Shown piece by piece: positions 1 through 13,530 of a DNA stretch of 64,000 nt. Each line of letters begins with the position of its first letter. The first letter of the stretch is position 1. The stretch spans positions 158,362-222,361 of the forward strand of contig WBMV01007711.1 of assembly GCA_013396655.1 (NCBI GenBank), in the 5' to 3' direction. The notes under the pieces were generated by a model, which was not told the DNA's origin, searched no databases, and worked only from the letters and a program-made list of their open reading frames with translations. The translations under genes were made by a program, and so were the position numbers. The stretch is from Campylorhamphus procurvoides. Its lineage: Eukaryota > Chordata > Aves > Passeriformes > Dendrocolaptidae.

Positions 1-940
1 TGGGTTTTTTGATAGGAACTACATAAAAAGCTGAAGAAACATTTGATGACAGATTGGGAGAGAAAAGCTTTAAAAAAAAGTCTCCTACCTTAATTTCAAT
101 TTTCTGAGGCCCAGACCCACTCCTTTGGGTCCTGTCTGTGGAAAGAGCCTGCCAGGGCTGTGCATCCCCTTTTTCTTGCCCTCTTCTCACCCACAACCCT
201 TTCTCTGAACCTGCAAGTCTCTAAATTTACCTCCAGTTCTTGGCTTTGACATCAGGATGGGCCATTTGTGTCACCCTTTCCCTCCCTGTCTTTGCAAACT
301 CCGATGCTTCTGACATTTAAAGACCAAACAAACCAGGCTAAAAGCCTCTGCTCTTTGCAAGGATAATGATTAAAAGGGGACAAAATAATCAATGCTCGCA
401 AGGCAAATATGTGTGAATAATCCAGAGTGTTTGCAAAGCCAAACCAGGGCAGTCACTGGCTGGAAATGAGAGGTGGGACAATTAGAACAGGTAAAAGCCT
501 GGAATAAAATCACAAAAAATAATCCTAACTTTGTAGGGAGAGGAATGGAGGAGCTTCAGCTCAGCTGGAGCCATGAGCTGTCCTATGGTTTGTGGAATAG
601 GGATGAGTAGGAGGTTGAATTGGTTGTGGATTTATTATTTGGGATGGCCTGAAGGAAAACAAGAATTTGTGTCCAAGCAGCCTCTTTTCATGATTCTTGG
701 TTGCCACCCACAACACATTGAGGTCAGGCTGCAGCACACGGAGCCACAGGCAAAGCCTGGTCAGACAAATGGACAAAGCCCAACTTTTCCACCACACAGG
801 TGAGAAAAGGCCACCAGCACCAAGATGTCCCTGGCCCATGTGGATCCTCAGGGATCAGACCCCAAAGACTCCAGGAGAGGTGGGGGCACCAAACACACAG
901 GCTTTGGATCAGAGAGGAAAAGTGGTCACAGGACGCTGTG

Positions 941-1163
941 ACAAATGACAGGACAAGGGGAAATGGCCTCAAGTTGCACCAGGGGAGGTTTAAGTTGGAT
1001 ATGAGGGAAAATTCCTTCCTGGAAAGGGTTGTCCAGCCCCTGGTTCAGGGATTTAACAGCCATGGAGATGTGGCACTTGGGGACACGGGTTAGTGGTGGC
1101 CTTGGCAGTGCTGGGGGAACAGCTGGACTCCATGGGCTTTTCCAACCTAATTATCCTATGATT
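941..1163 (+). repeat. CR1 LINE 3' fragment
   Basis: The segment reads in CR1 sense orientation, from the conserved block just upstream of the 3' UTR to the tail, and ends in a degenerate form of the CR1 terminal repeat (CCTATGATTTA). It is a 5'-truncated, non-coding remnant. The wording differs from the commoner copies in this window, which suggests another CR1 subfamily. Confidence 0.8.
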
Positions 1164-2194
1164 TAAGCTCTTCTCCCATCAGCATGTGCTGCTTCCAAAA
1201 GGATCTTTGTGGAGTCACAAGGACAGCAGAGCAGAGAGTGTAGCCCCTGAGTGTCCAGATGAAATACACATTTGTCACTCTGAGTTTGCTATGAAAGGTT
1301 TTATTTCCCTGCCTCAGTGGTGGCAAAGAAGCAGGGCTCAAAAGGAAACCAAGACTTTTCCCCTGCAGGTGCATTTAAATGCAATCTTCCAGGCCATAAA
1401 TCCAGGTTTAATCCGACATGGGAGTACAACTCCCATCCCCATCAATTCGCCTCCCTTAGTTACAGGTGAACATAAAAGGCTCCCTGATTTATCCAGCCTC
1501 AAGGAGCAACTCGGTGTTTCTTTTAACAGCTGATGCTTTATCTAGCAATTCCCCACTCCCCCCTGTCCATTCCTGGGCAGCTGATTGGGATTTATGGAGA
1601 TCTGTACTCCACCTCAGAGCAGACCCACTTCCCCTTACAGTTCTAAAGCACGTGTTTTTACCGAGGGAAATGGGAATATTTATCAGCCCCTGGATACAGA
1701 GACAGCAGAAAAATAAGGAAATGCCATTTAAAGGCTTATTTCATTGCCTTTATTTTTTTTTAATGCCACTTTTCTGCTAAACCAAGACAAACAACCCTCT
1801 CACAGGACTGTGTTGCCTGTGCAAAGCAGAAGGAAGGGCTGGGTTTGGGCTCACCCAAAGCCTGATTTTAATTCCCTGGGATCCCACCTTCCTTGCTAGG
1901 CTTTGTCGACTTCAGATTAACTACAGGAGCAAAGTAGCATCAAAGTGTGTCAAGGGTTAATTGCCTTCTGAAAGGACAATGCTGTTTCTCTGCCCATGCA
2001 TTGCTTTCCCCCATAATCTCAGCATGCCCTTGCATTTTTCCAGCTTGCTTTTCCACTCCCTGGCCACCTGCCTTATCCTTCTCTTTGCCCAGCTTCCTCC
2101 TTCCCCATCTTTTCCATTAGCAGCACACGACAAACCTGCTTAACTCCTCCACCCAAGTGTCACGCTCTGTTGTGTAGGGAACTGCCTTTGGATG

Positions 2195-2452
2195 TGGGAT
2201 TCCCACTGCCAGGGGGCAGGGGTAGGTGGGATACTGGGATGGAATTCTCCCCTGGGAGGGTGGGCAGGCCCTGGCACAGGGTGCCCAGAGAAGCTGTGGC
2301 TGCCCCTGGATCCCTGGAAGTGTCCAAGGTCAGGTTGGACGGGACTTGGAGCAACCTGGGCTGGTGGAAGGTGTCCCTGCCCATGGTACAGGGTGGGACT
2401 GGATGAGCTTTAAAGTCCCTTCCAACCCAAACCATTCAGTGGTCCCATGATT
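2195..2452 (+). repeat. CR1 LINE 3' fragment
   Basis: This is a sense-orientation CR1 3' end with the typical blocks GAAGCTGTGGCTGCCCC and CCTTCCAACCCAAACCATTC. It is closely similar to the copies at 4625, 22500, 27048 and 35488, and to the inverse copies at 13314 and 49349. It is 5'-truncated and carries no intact reading frame. Confidence 0.9.
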
Positions 2453-4624
2453 TCTCTCCCAGAAGGACCACCACAGTGCAGCTCTGCAGGTAGAGCACAG
2501 TCCATTATCCCCATCCCAGGGACACTTTCCAGCAGGGAAGATCACTGGGCGCTTCACAACGAGTCCCCTGGGTCCCATCCCTGCACCAAATCCTCGGTGT
2601 TCAGCTGTTATTTCTATTACCCAGCATTTAAGTCCCTCATTAGGACCTGTTAATGCCCACTTAATTCTCTCCCAGAACATAAAGTGCTCGTGTTTAATGA
2701 AATCTCTGCAGACCCAGAGACACTTGGGGAGATTTAAAACAAGTCCTCCAGCAGCTGGTCAAGGGGTGATTAATGCTGTGGACTCGAGGGCAGCAGAACA
2801 GAGGGGACAAAAACTCCAAGACCAAGAGGCACAAGCTCTGCCTTGGTGAACAGAGCTTGTTCCTCCCCAAAAAGCAGGGCAGCTCGTGGTGAGGGATGCA
2901 CTCAGCAGTGACATCCACCACCTCTAGCTGTTTTGCAGCGAAGGGTGAGGATGCCCAAGAAGAAATTATGACCCAGAAGGAGAGAATGAATTACTAGGGG
3001 AATGGCACACAAGGATTTCCAAGCCATTGAAAGAGGCAGACTGGCTTCTGTGGTCCCCCTAAACCACAAAAGTCTTCTTCTGTGGAAAGGAGGATGCTCT
3101 GGGGTACACACCTGAGCCCCCGTGCCATGGCACGTCCCCAGGAGTGAATTCCCACCTAGATGCTCTTACTTCCCCTGCTTAAACTCCTGGAGGTATAAAG
3201 ACAACCCAAAGATGCTTTCCCCACCCCTCTTTTCACTTTTCCTGCCATTAAATAGTTAAATCTTTGCATCCTCCACAATATCCCTGGGAGATCCTTAATG
3301 CATCTGTCACAGGAAGAAACCTGAGCTGAATAAAACGTCTGTTCTCCTCACTGGGGTCCATAATCAGCAATTCCCTCTGCCAGGGGCTGCTCCTGCCTCA
3401 TCCACCTCCTGTCAATTAGCCAGGGAGGGGCCAGGGGTCACTGGAAACATCTTCCAGCTTCACACTTTGAGAGGGAAGCTCTGACAGCTGGGGAGCCATC
3501 AATGGAGCAAGGAATCATTTGGCAATAATCCTACATCCCGAGCAAAGATAACAGAGATGCAGTCAGGTCCTGACAGAAAATGCAGGGAAATTCATTTAAC
3601 AAGTCATGGCTGCTGACAAATAACTTCCCAGGCACCTGGGGCACACTCGGTGTCTCTCTATGTGCACAGCAGCCATTTATCAATTTTATTCCCTTTTTTT
3701 TATAATGTTAAAGCATTTTCCCCCGGCTTTTATTGGTGCACTACATATTCTGCACGTCGACAGATCACCACCCCACTCCTCTCCTGCTCTTTTCCATCCT
3801 TCAAGGATTCATTCAGCTGGAAGTGCTGGAATACTGAGACCCAGGACAGGGGACTATGTATTGGTTGGAATTTGGTCCTTTTGGTGCATGGATGAAGCTT
3901 TTCAAATCCTCCTCCAAGCCCAGAGTGTACAACTGCCCTTTGGTTTGCAGAGGTCACCAGACTTTGCCAGCACGGCATTTACCCAGCGCTGTGCCAGGGG
4001 AACACAACCTCCAGAATGTCACACTGCTGTGGTAAGGCTCTAAAAGTCCAGCTTTCCCCCAGATAGGACATATTTCCATGTCAGGAGGCAGCAAGCAAGG
4101 GAAATTGTTTAACTCTGCAGTGCCTGCCTGCTGGGTCACCTTCCCACAACTCCAAATGCAGGGATAAGTGCAATTCTCCTCTCCTGACCCCAAAGGAGTT
4201 TTTTCCTCACTCTTGTGCAGGAGCTGTAAATTCTTGCAATCCATTTATCTGCTTCTTGTTCTTCTTCTTCTTCCCCTTCGTTATCTGTCCCTTGCATACC
4301 CCAGGATCCCGGGGAGGAGACACCTCCACTTGCATCCATCCATCACATGCTGGCACTTCTGGCTCTCCTGCTCTGACACCCAGCAGCACAACCTGTCCCT
4401 CAGCACACAAACACTCTCCTTACCCTCATCATCTGTTTTCAGAGTCCACTTAAAGAGCAACAATCACTGGGGAAACAACCAGCACAGAGCAGGCGTGGGA
4501 TGAACTGGGATAATTCGGGAGAAGATGGGAAGGGTTGGGCTGTGACCAAGCTGAACTGGATGCTGTGAAGATCACAGTGCTGCACGTTTTTACAGGAACT
4601 TTAGGATGAAGGTGCTGCTGAGGG

Positions 4625-4985
4625 ACCACTTGAGCACAGTCTGGAGGAGAAAAGGGTTTGGAGAGACCTGAGAGCCCCTTGCAGTGCCTGAAGGGTCTCC
4701 AGGAGAGCTGGAGAGGGACTTGGGACAAGGGATGGAGGAACAGGACACAGGGAATGGCTTCCCAGTGCCAGAGGGAATATCAGGAATGAATTCCTGCCTG
4801 TGAGGGTGGTGAGCCCTGGCACAGGTTTCCCAGAGAAGCTGTGGCTGCCCCTGGATCCCTGGGAGTGTCCAAGGCCAGGTTGGACAGGGCTTGGAGCAAC
4901 CTGGGATGGTGGAAGGTGTCCCTGCTCATGGCAGAGAGGGTGGAATGGGATAATTTTTAAGGTCCCTTCCAACCCAAACCCCGGC
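4625..4985 (+). repeat. CR1 LINE 3' fragment
   Basis: This sense-orientation CR1 copy is longer than most here. It includes the end of the ORF2-side region (GGAGAGCTGGAGAGGGACTT) followed by the 3' untranslated block, and ends at CCTTCCAACCCAAACC. The reading frames seen across it on both strands are by-products of the repeat. Confidence 0.9.
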
Positions 4986-5550
4986 AGTTCCAAAGGGGCC
5001 AACACAGCATCTCCCACCCTGTGCTGGAGGATCCTTTCTGCAGAGGGGTCTGCTCCCACCCCTCCCAGGCAGGTGTCCCTGTCACCCCCACGACTCAGGA
5101 GAGGGGGTGGTGACCAGGAGAGCACTGGGGAGACACCCCTTGGGATGGTGACACGATTTCCAGCACACACCCCCCCGATCAATCCCTCTGGCTGCTGCTG
5201 GAGCCATCACACTGATGCAGCACTTTCATTCCCACAGTGAATTGCTCCCTTCCTCCTCATACCGAGGCCTTTTTTTCCCCTCCCTCAGTTGCTTATTCAT
5301 ACCTTAATGGCACTTGATTTTCAATGGGCTCTCAGAGCCCTTTCTGTGCATGCTATTGGGATTTTCCACATTCCTTTGTTCTTTAAACAACCTTTGCCTG
5401 CTTCCCCTGCAGAGACATCTAACTCTGCCGGGGTTACACAACTTCCCCTCTTGGATTTGCCATCCAGCTGGATGTGGCCACTCTCAAACTGAAACAAGAA
5501 GAGCAGCAAAGCTTCTGGAATATATAAACAGGCTGAGCTGAGCCCCTCTT

Positions 5551-5765
5551 GGTCCCTGCAGGGACATCTCCCACTAGACCAGGTTGCTCAAGGTGTTGTC
5601 CAAGCTCACCTTAAACACTTCCAGGGTTGGGGCATCCACAACTTCTCTGAGCAACCTGTTCCAGTATCTCCCCACCTCACAATAAAGAATTTCTTCCTAA
5701 AACCCAGCCTAAATTTCCCTTCTTTCCATTTGTATCCACTCCTTGTCTGCAGCTCCTGGTGAAGA
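5551..5765 (-). repeat. CR1 LINE fragment (inverse)
   Basis: The segment is the reverse complement of the CR1 3' region. It contains ACCAGGTTGCTCAAGG and the TTTCTTCCTAA block that marks older CR1 subfamilies. It is diverged and 5'-truncated. Confidence 0.75.
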
Positions 5766-7059
5766 GCCAGGAGGGTTTCTGAATGTGAGCTGGGTCTGAG
5801 GAGATTGGGCTGGCAAAGTCCTCTGTGCCTGATTCAGCTGCAAACAAGTCATCTCTGTCCCTGCCCTGCAAAGTCCTGTCCCTCTTCCCTCCCCCAGAAG
5901 TGTTTCCTGAAGGATCTTACACCTTTACATTTCCCTTCTTCAGAGAGGCTGTTCCACCAGACTTCCTTCCCTGGATGACAAGGAAGAAGGGATTGTGAAC
6001 CCTCCAGTAGCCACTGAAACTGGTATTTGTTGTTCCAATTAACAGCCAATCTTTCCTTGAGCCATTTGCTTTCCGAGGCATTCAGTGCCTGGTGCACCTC
6101 CAGCTTCCACATCCATCTCCCCAATAGAATTTGAGACCTTTTTATCATGACATTGTTGGGGTTTTCCCTGATCTGACCATTCCAAGCTGCACCTGCAGCC
6201 CTGGATGTGGGTGGCAGTCCCTGCTGGTTTGCTCCTGTGGTCTCCTTCCAGGTGAGCCTGGTGACAAGATATCCCCACTGGGATCAGAAGGAGCCACGCC
6301 TGGGGCATCTGCTGGGCTGCATGTCCTGCTGTGTCCTGTCTAACCAGACTGCATGGACAAAACCTGGGTGAGCCTGCTCTGGTGACCTCATCTGCTCCTG
6401 GAGCTCCAGCTGAGACAACCCCTAAACACAGGTCTGCAAGATCCATGGGGCAGGTTCAGCCCCCAGACTGATCTTGGACCTTTGCCTGCCTGCCAGTGTG
6501 GGCAGACAGAAGCTGAGTTTAAATTTCAAGCCTCCTGTGGGAGCAAGAATTGAGCCTATGGATGTGGTCCTTTTTCCGTGGGGCTGACGAGGGATGGATG
6601 AAGAGGGAGCTCCTCCAGAGGCAGCTGGAAGGCTTGTCTAGACTGCTGACATCTTACAGCTCACTCACTGAGGGTGTTTTTCAGTGCCCAAAGCACAGAT
6701 ATTTTAACTTGCTCCTTAATTTGCTCCTTAAAGCAGTTAGCAAAATTCCAGTCATCCATCAGCCCTGGCAGCCCTTCCAAAAGGCATGGCCAGGAACTGC
6801 ACATTAATTGTGAATGCTTTGCTGAATTTACTGCGTGGCAGGAGCGAATTTTTCACTCTGAGATGAAGCATGAACGTGCTGTTTGGCACAATCAATACTC
6901 TTTCAGGGTTGCTAGGAAATGATTCAGGGATTCAGTGGGGTATTACAACCTCTCCTGGGCAATGCACAGAAATATAGCAACTCCTCCCCTGCAGTGGAGC
7001 CTCTGTGGATCAGCACTGGAAACAGGCTGGGGATAAAACAGGACATCATCACCAAGGGC

Positions 7060-7265
7060 ATCAGCAGCAGAGATAAAGAAGACATTATCCCGCTCTGCTC
7101 AGCACTTGTCAAGTCACATCTGGAATACTGTGCCCAGTTTTGGTCCACACTACACAAAAAAAGATGTGGGAAAAGACCCAGAGAAGGACCACAAAGATGA
7201 TCCAGGGACTGAGAAGCTGCCCCATGAGGAAAGGCTGAGAGACCTGGGTGTCTTCAGAGAATAAA
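7060..7265 (+). repeat. CR1 LINE ORF2 C-terminal fragment
   Basis: The plus-strand translation contains the residues CSALVKSHLEYCAQFWS, the recognisable C-terminal end of the CR1 reverse-transcriptase protein (typical form ALVRPHLEYC-QFW). The frame runs out soon after, so this is a dead fragment without the 3' tail. Confidence 0.8.
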
Positions 7266-10200
7266 AGGGCCAGGCAGGTCCTTAAACCCATGTTGCAGTA
7301 GTTAAAGGGTGGCTACAGAGAAGGCAGTATCTCTCCTCCCACCTCCATCCAAGGATTCTTGGCTGGCTCTCCGTGCCCCTGGGAGGCTGGGAGAGCATTT
7401 TGGAGGAGGCAGGCAGGGCATGTGGTGTGGCACTCGGAGCTCTAAGAAAAGGTTTCATTAGCAATAGGCATTGTTCATGCTGAGAGGTTGAAACGGGCCC
7501 TGTGTGGGTTATTCAGGAGGGTTTTAGAGCAGCTTTCATCAAGAACTTCTATTTTTTAATTTTTTTTCAGCTCAGCCTGATCCCAGATTGGTGGTGGCTG
7601 GAGAGAGTGGAAATGGGGCAGCCACGGTAAGACCTTTCTGTGACAGGATGCCACCTCCTGAAGGAGAGGTCTTTAGGATGTCTTAGGAGCTCTCTAGGAT
7701 AAAAGTCCACTCCCATATCCCAAACCCTCTCTCCCAAGTTAGCACTACCTTTATTTCAATTTCACATTTAATTTTTATATTTCCTTTGTGGCCATTTTCC
7801 CTGCTTGAATGGGCTGAGAACTGCAGAAGTCTCAGACATCACTTGGTCAGAGTTGCAGGCACGTTGTGGTTTTTTTTTTTTAGGATGAGCAACAAAAATC
7901 TCCCTCCCTTGAGAATTTTTGCAGGGATCTCTGTTTCAGCAAATTGCTGCCTGGAAGGAAAAAAGGAGCCACACTCCTGACTGGCAATTGAGCAGGTCCC
8001 AATGCTCAGTACATCTTCCAGTTCACACAGGTCATGAACTGTTCCAGCAAAGTCTGAATTTTCAAGCAGTCCCACAGCACCTGGGAAAATCCTTTAGGCA
8101 CGTGCTGGTGTCCCCTGGGTTTTCTGAAGGGCAAATGCACCAGAAATCAGGCCAGGAAGGGTCCTTTGTGCACCCTGGAAACATTGAAATGGCTCAGACA
8201 CAGGAGACACAGGTGATAATGATATTTCCCAAACACATGAGTTTGTGCATTTGCATATCCTTGGACCAGTCATAAATCCACACTTCTTCAGTGGGAAATG
8301 CTCAGAGGAGCTCCAGAGGCACCACTCCCTTTTAAGCAGCCTTAGCTGATGGTCAGCTTATTAAATGTTGCTTATCTTAAGTGAGTTGCATTATGGTTGG
8401 AGTCAGCTTCAGTTAAAATTATCCCATGACTTTGCACCATTCCCTGGCTGCCACTGAGTTCTCACTCCCTGTGCATCTCCAGAGTCTCCTGCTGGTGTCT
8501 CTGCATCCCAGAATGAGCTGGGACATCCCTCAGTAGCCTCATCCCAGTTCTGCTCTCATGGCCAAAGACCATGACTTCTCGCTTTTCCCACAAAACCTCA
8601 ATCATCCCAGCCAGAGGGTTTTAAGTCCCCTCTCCAGCACTTCAACCCTTTGCTGCTCAGCCTTGCAGGAATGAGCAGGCGTTTTTCATCCTTTACAGCG
8701 AATAGAGCCTTAACCCAGGCCTTTAAATCTGTCTAGATTTTGAAATAATTGCAAGCAGCCTCCTCACTTGTATGAAGTTTGATTTAAGCCTTAATTTAAT
8801 GGTTTATCTGGAGAGCAGGAAGTAAGCTGGCACTGCCAATTAGGAGCCATCTGTTTTCTCCTAATCTTTTGCAGGCTTCAGCCCAGTAAACAAGAACCAC
8901 CCCAGCTGGGCCATCCCTTGTGCCAGGCAGGAGCAACCCACCAGAGCTGCCTCCAGGGACCATGTCCTGGGGTCTCCATGGATGAGTGACCCCTTCCAGC
9001 CCTGGGAACAGTGGTGAGCATGGCAAGGGGTGAGTGGGATGCTCTGGGGAGAGGGTTAAGGACCAGCATGGGTCAGTGCTGGAGAGGAGGGAGGTGCTTC
9101 CACAACAGAGAGTTGGTTGCTTGGAGCAGGACCCTACACCCTGATGGCACCTGCAGGAAGACCCTTAGATGGATGGATAACTCTGGAACATGAGGGATGG
9201 GCAGATTCCTCTTCCAGAAATAGCTGTTTCACACAGCAGACCACGGAGAAGATGCCAAGGAGCATCTTTCAGCCCGGTGGGGTGACTGTGGCTGGGAGAG
9301 AAGCAGGGCTGCCAAAGACTAAACAATTCCCCCTGCCCAGAACAAGACACCAGGGACAGCCAGGTGTCCCCAGTGGCCTTCCCTGCTCCCATTCCCTGTG
9401 TGCACCAACCTTCAGCTGAGGAGGGATGCTGGCTCTGCTCCCAGGCCAGCTGGTCCCATGCCCTTGGTGCATCACCAGAGTCAGGCGATTCTGGCAGCTC
9501 TGAAGTGAATGACAACTCGGGACATGACCACATCAGGCTTGTTCATCCCTAAAATCTCTGTGTGGCAGGGGTTTTTTTTAAAGCCCCTATTCTAAGCCCA
9601 TAAAAGCTATTTCTGGGGTGCTGAAAGGTCTCTGCCCTCCCTGGGGTGGGGACCCTGTGTGGAGATAACATTTTCCTCAGTTCCCACGGCATCAGAGGGG
9701 TCCCTGAGGAAGATGAGTCAGGAAATGCCTTTGAAAAGTCAAAAGTTGGGGGCTTTTCTTGCCCCCCCCTCCCACACAGCAGTTTCAGAGCAGCCCTTTC
9801 TTTGGCACTCCGGAGGTTTCAGAACAACCTTGATGAAGCTTGTTGGGGTTTTATACGCCAGCCATTAAACAACAATAAAGCAGCAATTAGGGAAGGATCA
9901 TTTACCAGATGTTATCACCTCCCTTGCCTGCATTTTCTTCTGCACAACCTTCTGGATGCAGCATTTTGCTCCGGTGCCACCTCTGCTGCCCTGCCCTTGG
10001 TGGCACAGGTCTCTCTGGTGGCAGAGGAAAGCCCATCCTTCCTGAATCCACAGCCTGAAGAGCAGCAGAGGGACAAGAGCCAAGCCCAGGCTTGGGAAGC
10101 TTAGAGGGCTTTGTGGGTTGTTCATGACTTTGATTCATGGAGATGCTCCAGTAGGAAATATCAGGGAATATGCCTGGCTCTGCTGAGTCACAACTCTGCT

Positions 10201-10664
10201 TTCCACGGCATTCCCCACCCAGGTGGGAGCCCTCTGGTCACAACACCACTGTCCCATCCCACTTTGCTACACCTGGCCAAGGGTGACAGCTGTCAATGGT
10301 CCAGGAGAGCAGTCAGGGCTCTCCAGCCCTTTGGCTGTCACCATGCACTCCTCAATCCCTCATAAATGGGATGTCTTCTTGTAATTTGGGCTGAAGGTTA
10401 AAGACATCGGCCAGGGAGGGTGGGGAGGTCAGGGAAAGACTTGGAGGAGGCTTGGAGACATCACCAGGGATAGGGAGAGGGAGAAAAGTTCTGCAGGTAT
10501 GGACAGTCCTGCTGCTCACCTCTCACAGACTGAAGGCAAAGAGCCCTGAGCTCACCACACCTCTGGTGGGTGCTGGCTGCTCCAAGCACAGCTCCAAGAG
10601 ACGTGCCCATGGTGGGGGACAGGGATGCTTGTCCACCTCACACCCACCCACAGCTCTGCTCCTG

Positions 10665-10770
10665 TTGGTTTGGGTTGGAGGAACCCTAAACTCATCCAGT
10701 TCCACCCCCTGCCATGGCCAGAGACACCTTCCACTACACCAGGTCGCTCAGAGCTCTGTTCAAACCAGCC
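10665..10770 (-). repeat. CR1 LINE 3' fragment (inverse)
   Basis: This is a short reverse-complement CR1 tail that begins with TTGGTTTGGGTTGGAGG and runs through the GGCCAGAGACACCTTCCACT block. Confidence 0.75.
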
Positions 10771-13313
10771 TTGTACCCCCAAACCCACCCTGTTTCACCT
10801 CTGAGCCCCATCTCTTCCTCACAATCCCACCAAGGACACGTCCAAGGCCACGGCATCACCATCAGGTCCCTCCCTTGCAATGCAGGACAACCCCTGGGTT
10901 GGTTTTCAGGGATGGCTCTGCCGGGACACGTTTTGCATCACCTTCATTTGAAAGACTTCTCCTCTGGGTGAACCTCAGGGGCGAGTCTGTCCTTGCTGGG
11001 CTTTAGCTTGTGAATCTCCTAAAGCTCATTTTAAGCCAGCAGATCACCGTGGTCCATAAAAGAAAATGGGATTCATTTTCCTGCCTGGGTTTTTGCTGTG
11101 GTTTCAAGTCAGCGGCGCCGAGCCAAAGCCCTTGATGCTTTACAGCCCTCACTAATGCACCTGGTGCTTCCCAAAGCAAACTATTTACGACCCTGTCACA
11201 GAGGGGAAGGTGGAAGGTCCCCACAGCAAGTTATTTATAGTCCTGCTGGTCCCTGAGCCTCTGGTTTCCCCCTTTCTGCAGGCAGGAGGCAGGAGTTGGA
11301 ATCATTGCCCTTAGCTCTGTTGTCACTCCTCGCTCAGAAATCATCAGCATTATAGGGGGGGTGTTCAGTTTTTCAGGAATTCAGGACGAATCCACCATAA
11401 ACCTCCCCTGCTGAGCCCACGTTCAAATCCAAGGTAGTCCCAAATGCCATGAAAACCCTGTGGCCTGTGGGAAACAAGGAACAAAGGCTGAGCTGGAATT
11501 TGGGGTTTCTGGGGACTATGGGACACTTGTGTCTCGTGCTTTTCTTTGCAGAGGTCTTAAATTGAGCTTTCCTTGTCTCTGAGGAAGCCACATTTGGTCA
11601 ATTCTTGTCCAGAGCAGGATTGTCACTGGTGAGGGTCACCCCCATCACCTCCTGCGAGGAGTCTCAGAATGGCCATGGCTGCTCTTTTTTTCCCCTCTAG
11701 ACTCAGGACGTGATTTATAACACCTGAAAAATGCAGACCCAGGTTTTGCAAAGTCAGTGTTTCAGCAGCTGGAAGACAGAAATTCCCTGAGGAGACAGGA
11801 TGCAGAGGCCTCCCCAGCTCACTGCACCCCAGTTTGGGACTGGCCACCAGTTTGCTGGGTGGGGGAAGCCCTTGGAGCTCTTTGCTTGGACCTGCCCTAA
11901 GCACTGCTGGACCTGGTGTGTCCTCCAGTGCAGATCCAGGCAGGAAACACCCCCATCCATGCTGTGGGATGCAAGGAAATGTTTTTGCAGGTTTGTGGCA
12001 CTCCAGGGACGCAGAATCTGGGTGGTCACCACTGAGCACCCCAAGGGAAGCCCAACTGGGTCTGTGCACCACCTTCATCCTCCACTAAACCCCAGAACAG
12101 ACACAGAAGAGGCAGGGACAGAGGAGATTGAAGCCACAGGACACCCTGTGCCCCCTCTCTTTGTCCTGCATGCTCACAGCTCTGGGCATGGCCCCAGGGG
12201 AGGAGATCCATCCCCACCACCACCATCACAGCCTCGTGGGGGCCAGGAGAATCCTCCTCCCTGCAAGGATGGAGAAGGAAGCCCAAGCCCCCAGGAGCAG
12301 GTTGCTCCGAGTGAGTGACCCTGTAGCAATGTCCCCAGGTGACAGCCCTGTTCCCAAGGATGCCCATCCATCCATCCCTCCCTCCTGGGGAGGAACTTTG
12401 AGTTCAGCGCTGCCATCAGGACTTCAGAGCTCCAAGGTCAGGGCTCTGGGGAGCTGCAGCCCTGAGCTGTCATTAAATATTCTCCAGGTACTGTGAGTGA
12501 TCGCAGGTGAGGTGTAATTTGTCATACCTCCACTGTTAATTGTCAGCTCAAATATGAGTAATTGGGACTCTCCCCTAGCCCAAAGTTGGGGAAATTTAAA
12601 TCTGTTCATTTTCTTGGTGTAGTAGCAAAAGCTCAGCTGGCTGCCAGTGAAAAACATCCAGGGAAACACATGTTGGAGCCACGGAGGGAGTGGCAGCCCA
12701 CCAGCTGCTTCCCTCCCTTGGCTTCCACTTGACTTGAGAATTTGGGATGCTCAAGCTGCTTTGCATCAGCCATTGCCTGGGAATAAAGCTGCACCGGCAT
12801 CCTGCTCACCCTCTCTAGCAGCCCACGTCACTGACGAGGCTTCCAAGCCGCTCATTGAACTCTGCAAGTGGGTTTGTCACCCTGAAAAGCAGGAAATAAA
12901 TTATCATTATTATTTTCATCATCAACAATAATAATAATAACAAGTAAAACAACAACAATGGTACGTTTTCCAGTGAAATACAGAAGGATAAGAGGGTCTG
13001 AAGGGCTCTGGGGAGTGGGGATTTCTGCAGCCATGAAGGAGACCACTGTTATCAGCTGGTTCAGCCACACCAGGAGAGGGGGAATCAGTGCTGGACAGAG
13101 GTGGGTGTCCACTGCATGCCAGCAATCCTATTTATTATCCTTTTTTAATGTATGTTCATGGCTTATGCTGCCCTGTTAAATATATTCACTCTAACCATTA
13201 CAGACTGGTCCTGGTTGTGGTGATGGGTGGGAGAGATTTGGGAGGTAAAATGCACATGAAATTTTATGGGAGATTTTCTTCCCACTCTTTTAGCAGCTTA
13301 AATGCACCAACCA

Positions 13314-13530
13314 CAGAATCATAGAATGGTTTGGGTTGGAAGGGACCTTAAAGCTCATTCAGTGCCACCCCCTGCCATGGGCAGGGACACCTCCCAGTAG
13401 CCCAGGTTGCTCCAACCTGGCCCTGGACACATTCAGGAATGGGGCAGCCACAGCTTCCCTGGTCCACTTGTGCCAGGACATCACCACCCTCACAGGGAAG
13501 GATTTCTGCCATGGGACACACACCCTGCTC
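13314..13530 (-). repeat. CR1 LINE 3' fragment (inverse)
   Basis: This is a well-preserved inverse CR1 3' end. It starts with CAGAATCATAGAATGGTTTG, the reverse complement of the terminal octamer repeat, and continues through the CCAGGTTGCTCCAACCTGGC block. Its good preservation suggests a fairly recent insertion. Confidence 0.9.

Noticed and set aside
4601..5182. 193-codon minus-strand open frame
   Set aside because: It is mostly antisense to a CR1 3' fragment, and similar frames recur in other CR1 copies.
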